Source: CALGLS01 sp965222105
Lineage (GTDB): Bacteria > Bacteroidota > Bacteroidia > Chitinophagales > Saprospiraceae
NCBI GenBank assembly: GCA_965222105.1
Contig: CBDCTQ010000022.1
Span: 1-64,000 of the forward strand
Direction of reading: 5' to 3'
DNA length: 64,000 bases
Shown: positions 61,096-64,000 of the stretch, piece by piece
How positions within the stretch are numbered: the stretch's first letter is position 1
Layout: each line of letters starts with the position of its first letter
Notes under the pieces: model-generated
What the model saw: only the letters and a program-made list of their open reading frames with translations
Told to the model about the DNA's origin: nothing
Databases searched by the model: none
Translations under genes and position numbers: made by a program

Positions 61096-61500
61096 TGGGT
61101 TGATATGCTGATTTGTTGATATGCTGATATGCTGATATGCTGATATGCTGATTCGTGCCGTGAAGGCGTAACGTAGTGGAGTCCTTCATGGTGTTGATAT
61201 GCTGATTCGTGCCGTGAAGGCGTAACGTAGTGGAGTCCTTCAAGGTGCTGATATGCTGATTCGTGCCGTGAAGGCGTAACGTAGTGGAGTCCTTCATGGT
61301 GCTGATATGCTGATTCGTGCCGTGAAGGCGAAGCGACACGTGCAGTGAATGGCGATAGTCCCCCGAATCAAGTTCGGGGCAGGCTCCCGAATCAAGTTCG
61401 GGGCAGGCTCCCGAATCGAGTCCGGGGCAGGCTTTCACTGGCGTAGTCCCCAGTAGCAAGTCCGGGGCAGGCTTCGCGGTGCTGATATGCTGATCCCGGT
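61096..61500. repeat. 54-bp tandem repeat array and hairpin repeats after folP
   Basis: TGATATGC short units lead into a 54-bp tandem: units start at 61146, 61200, 61254 and 61308, the last diverging after ~20 bases. They read TGCTGATTCGTGCCGTGAAG then GCGTAACGTAGTGGAGTCCT. Next come three 24-bp units of CCCGAATCAAGTTCGGGG-GCAGGCT type (about 61363-61435). All are non-coding; the same unit occurs inverted at 54356. It directly follows the folP stop. Confidence 0.75.
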
Positions 61501-61546
61501 TGGTGTTGGAAGGGAAAATTTATTCGGATACGCCCAGGATGGAACG

Positions 61547-61636
61547 ACTATTTATCTACGAGTGAATGATGTTAGGGAAGCGGTTGAAGCGGTGAATATC
61601 CATGAAGTGATGAAGGGGAGTGGAAATAATTTGTGA
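61547..61636 (+). pseudogene. Diverged copy of the folP 3' end
   Basis: The frame reads TIYLRVNDVREAVEAVNIHEVM then KGSGNNL and stop, matching the folP tail RILRVHDVREAMEAVKVHEAM. DNA identity is low at third positions, so it is not a recent duplication. It is headless: 18 bases just before it, CCAGGATGGAACGACTAT (61534-61551), are identical to 61925-61942 inside the next gene. The region looks like a recombination or misassembly seam. 61637-61920 holds palindromes TCCCGAAAGCTTTCGGGA (61703) and TCCCGATAGCTATCGGGA (61755) and no gene. Confidence 0.5.
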
Positions 61637-61920
61637 AATTGGTGTTAATTCGTGTCTAAAAATAGAGATTATGCGGAATTTTTTTGTATAGCAACCAAAG
61701 AGTCCCGAAAGCTTTCGGGATTACACTAGTCGAGGAACGCACGGAGCCTCGTAGTCCCGATAGCTATCGGGACGAGTACGTGACAGCCTGCCCCGAACTT
61801 GATTCGGGGAAGAATAGGGTAAAAACCTGCCTGCCGGCAAAGGCAGGGATCATTTGGGTTGCATACAAAATTTTTTCGAATAAACTCTAATTTGCCAGAG
61901 TTAATCCCGTGTATTGTCAC

Positions 61921-63387
61921 ATGTCCAGGATGGAACGACTATCTGAAGATCAAATCAAAAAAGCGGGGATCCGCTACCTCAAGTCCTACTACCGCCAACG
62001 GGAGCGGTCGGGGAGTGGGAAGACCTTTGCCCGATACGATGTGGTTACAGAAGGAGGGATCATCGCTGATGGTCACCTTTCGTTCGTTGCTACCAATGGA
62101 CAAGACTTTAGCGCAACTGTGGAGGCCACCTCTGCCGCAACCAAAGACGAGGTTCGGTGCAAGCTGCAATATCCCATTTTGTTTTGGGATAGTATGGCTG
62201 CCGCTTCCATCGTAACGGCTTTGGTTTTTAGCTACAGCTACACCTTCGACCAGTTTACCATCAAACAGATAGGGCTGGGTGCTTCGCTGACTTTGCTGGT
62301 TGCATTGATTGTTTTGTTGGGCCTACTGTTTCAATGGATGTTTCGCAACCGGAGGCGTTATCGTTATATTTATGCCATTGAGCAGTTTAAAAAATACCAC
62401 GCCGACGAACAGTGGATCGCTATTGGCGAAGATGTATTTGAACATCCGGAAGACACCATCCTCGTCGAACTCAAAGACCAATGCGTCATCAATGGCTTTG
62501 GATTGATGGTGGTCGGTTTTGACGAAACGGTGAAAATGTCCATTACCCCTTCCCGCAATGAAGTGTTTGGACAAAAACGGGAACGACTCAGTTTTGAACC
62601 TCGGGATGAGGCGACGAGAAAGGGGAGGATCGCCCGGTTCAACCAGTTTTGGAACAGAAAAGTAAAGACCCGTATTCCGGGACAATCCACCCTGTTGAGG
62701 TATCAGCGGGGATATATCCGTCAGGCCCTTTTGTCTGGGTTTGCCTTTTTGCTTATTGGCGGCATCTTTCACAGGGAGATGGAACAAACCGAATTCGTTT
62801 TCGTCGATGAAAAAGCCTACGAAGACAGCCTGGCACAGTACCAGCCCGACTTTTATCACGAATACGATGACCCATTCGTCGATACGCCGAGCATTGACCC
62901 GCTTGTCAAAACCGACGGTTATCTCCACCTGGAACAAACATCGATTCCGGATGAGTACGTTACGGCCGCCCCCGTCCGCGAACTTCAATACGACGTCAGT
63001 GAGGCGGTTTTACTCGAAATTGAAGCCATTCCCAACGAACCTTTTCAGGTGATCATAGCACCGGGAGATGGTCTGCCCATCCGGTATGATTGTGAGCGGC
63101 TGTTCAACCTGCGGGGCATTCGTTACCTCGTGGTCGACGGTGTGTTCACCGGTCCCCGTAGCGCTCAAAAGCGGATCGCTCGGCTCAATTCAGAGGGCAT
63201 CTCCATCAATGCATTCAACCTTTCCTGTTTTTCAGACAATAAAGACTTGTACTGGGTGAGCTACGATCTGTTTTTTACCCAAAAAGAGGAAGCTCAAAAA
63301 GCAGCCCGGCAGTACATGCGATTGCTCAAAAAGAAAGGACTTTCCAACAATAAAATTGCGATTCGATCCATTGACATACGCAGATAA
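61921..63387 (+). CDS. Membrane protein with SPOR-like C-terminal region, unknown function
   Basis: A 488-residue protein I cannot assign. Residues ~1-85 form a soluble region with ADGHLSFVATNGQDFSATVEA, which resembles the core of a restriction-endonuclease-like fold (D..ExT) but lacks a clear catalytic Lys. Two helices lie near 95-145 (IVTALVFSYSYTF, LLVALIVLLGLLFQWMF), a cytoplasmic loop contains the VELKDQCVINGFGLMVVGFDE stretch, and a third helix is near 265-280. The last ~110 residues (VIIAPGDGLPIRYDCERLF to the end) look like a SPOR-type fold, with YWVSYDLFFTQKEEAQKAARQ. I start at ATG 61921; a GTG four codons earlier is possible. The next membrane gene overlaps its 3' end. Confidence 0.6.
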   Translation: MSRMERLSEDQIKKAGIRYLKSYYRQRERSGSGKTFARYDVVTEGGIIADGHLSFVATNGQDFSATVEATSAATKDEVRCKLQYPILFWDSMAAASIVTALVFSYSYTFDQFTIKQIGLGASLTLLVALIVLLGLLFQWMFRNRRRYRYIYAIEQFKKYHADEQWIAIGEDVFEHPEDTILVELKDQCVINGFGLMVVGFDETVKMSITPSRNEVFGQKRERLSFEPRDEATRKGRIARFNQFWNRKVKTRIPGQSTLLRYQRGYIRQALLSGFAFLLIGGIFHREMEQTEFVFVDEKAYEDSLAQYQPDFYHEYDDPFVDTPSIDPLVKTDGYLHLEQTSIPDEYVTAAPVRELQYDVSEAVLLEIEAIPNEPFQVIIAPGDGLPIRYDCERLFNLRGIRYLVVDGVFTGPRSAQKRIARLNSEGISINAFNLSCFSDNKDLYWVSYDLFFTQKEEAQKAARQYMRLLKKKGLSNNKIAIRSIDIRR

Positions 63388-64000
63388 GTTACCGGAACCC
63401 CGCCGGGATCGGATCGTACAACTGATCTGCCTGTGCTTTTTGCTCCAAATGTGGTTGTCGTATGCGCTTTGGTGGCCGGAGGGACGGAGCTTTCCCACTA
63501 TTCCGTTTTTTAGCGACGTCATCATGCTGGACGGCTGGTTGTGGACGGTTTTGATGCCGGTGCTCTTTGCGGTCAGCTTGGCTGTAGGGCTGGTATTTCC
63601 GGGCCACCGGTTGGTGCGCGCCGTCGTTTTCGGAATGGGGATTGTAGTAGTATTGTTGGATGGCAACCGGTTGCAGGTATGGTCGTATCTGTGGATAGCG
63701 ATGCTGGGAGTGCTCACGCTGACCCGGACTTGGCCCCGGCAGCGTCTACTGTTGCAGTTTATGATGATCGCCCTGTATGCCTGGAGCGGCCTCAACAAGC
63801 TGAATGTTTATTACCTCGACCATAGTTTTCCCTGGCTGATGCAGGCGTTTTCCTTTTCGGAAAATTGGGGGGGATCGTCGGGTTTGGCCATTTTAAGTGC
63901 CCTGGTAGAGGTAGGCATAGCGGTGGGTTTGTATTTGGGGAAAACCCGCCAAATGGCCGTAGTGATGGCCCTGCTTTTTCACCTGCTCATTTTGTTGATA
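63371..64000 (+). CDS. Polytopic membrane protein (HTTM/DoxX-like), 3' part beyond window edge
   Basis: The frame is open from about 63356 to the last base, at least 210 codons, giving a protein with six or more predicted helices. It contains IVQLICLCFLLQMWLSYALWWP, VLMPVLFAVSLAVGLVF, then FMMIALYAWSGLNKLNVYY and ALVEVGIAVGLYLGK. The YAWSGLNKLN pattern with spaced helices resembles HTTM or DoxX-type proteins, which I cannot separate by eye. No ATG precedes the first helix; TTG at 63371 would give an N terminus overlapping the upstream gene by 17 bp, and the first ATG at 63454 would lose that helix. It is probably co-transcribed with the preceding SPOR-like gene. Truncated by the window. Confidence 0.55.
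   Translation, partial: MTYADKLPEPRRDRIVQLICLCFLLQMWLSYALWWPEGRSFPTIPFFSDVIMLDGWLWTVLMPVLFAVSLAVGLVFPGHRLVRAVVFGMGIVVVLLDGNRLQVWSYLWIAMLGVLTLTRTWPRQRLLLQFMMIALYAWSGLNKLNVYYLDHSFPWLMQAFSFSENWGGSSGLAILSALVEVGIAVGLYLGKTRQMAVVMALLFHLLILLI

Noticed and set aside
61146..61330. Repeat array considered as CRISPR
   Set aside because: Units are contiguous tandem copies with no unique spacers and no cas genes nearby.
60983..61459. Minus-strand repetitive protein of 158 residues
   Set aside because: It only reads through the 54-bp repeat units and ends inside folP.

Overview
The window is two unlike pieces of DNA joined head to tail. Bases 1 to about 6,850 carry a compact, minus-strand run of housekeeping genes (Fpg glycosylase, a kinase-fold protein, DNA polymerase I, a type IV pilin-like protein, a P-loop kinase, NAD kinase, a HAD phosphatase). 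Small size, tight spacing, the pilin signal and the lower GC suggest a Patescibacteria/CPR organism, possibly Saccharibacteria. From about 6,860 to the end the DNA is Bacteroidota, most like Saprospiraceae/Lewinella: two secreted proteins have type IX secretion sorting domains, several promoters fit TTG-N19-23-TAnnTTTG, and the proteins (BY-kinase, DUF3857/transglutaminase, SIMPL, DUF4230) are typical of that phylum. Both genes at the seam are cut: a capsule BY-kinase loses its C terminus and the HAD phosphatase its N terminus. An assembly chimera is the simplest explanation.

Bacteroidota layout. 8.6-14.7 kb: BY-kinase, a 1.3-kaa TPR/transglutaminase protein and a T9SS-exported LVIVD-repeat protein. 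15-21 kb: small soluble enzymes and regulators (TetR, a GNAT/NTF2/DUF3303 fusion, DinB, AraC, methyltransferases, cupin, GNAT). 21.4-27 kb: a T9SS metalloprotease, a rhomboid protease and an intact IS5/IS1182-type insertion sequence next to a SIMPL-domain gene. 28-33.7 kb: a four-gene minus-strand operon of TolC-like outer-membrane protein, HlyD-like adaptor, TackOD1/degenerate-GGDEF regulator and processive GT2 synthase, which I read as a polysaccharide synthesis and export machine with no ABC or RND pump. 34-42.5 kb: DUF2339/DUF3999 pair, DUF255 thioredoxin protein, GT39-like transferase and metal-type KDO8P synthase. 42.5-50 kb: two tandem paralogous secreted proteins, RarA, and a sigma-factor operon (ECF sigma, inner-membrane-to-barrel protein, lipoprotein) with a 17-unit 8-bp microsatellite upstream. 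50-53.2 kb: GMC oxidoreductase, its small subunit and a TIM-barrel isomerase. 53.3-64 kb: CvfB, FAD oxidase, MmcQ/YjbR, TPMT, DUF4230, dihydropteroate synthase and two membrane proteins at the edge.

The gaps hold several families of small mobile-looking repeats: a ~142-bp hairpin element (2 copies), a TAGTG-ended element (2), a GAGTG..TGAC-ended element (3), a 54-bp tandem unit in both orientations, and short CCCGA..TCGGG palindromes. Three Bacteroidota genes are broken by one extra base in a homopolymer (8,626; 52,673; 53,997), which suggests residual sequencing error. No rRNA, tRNA or CRISPR was recognised.
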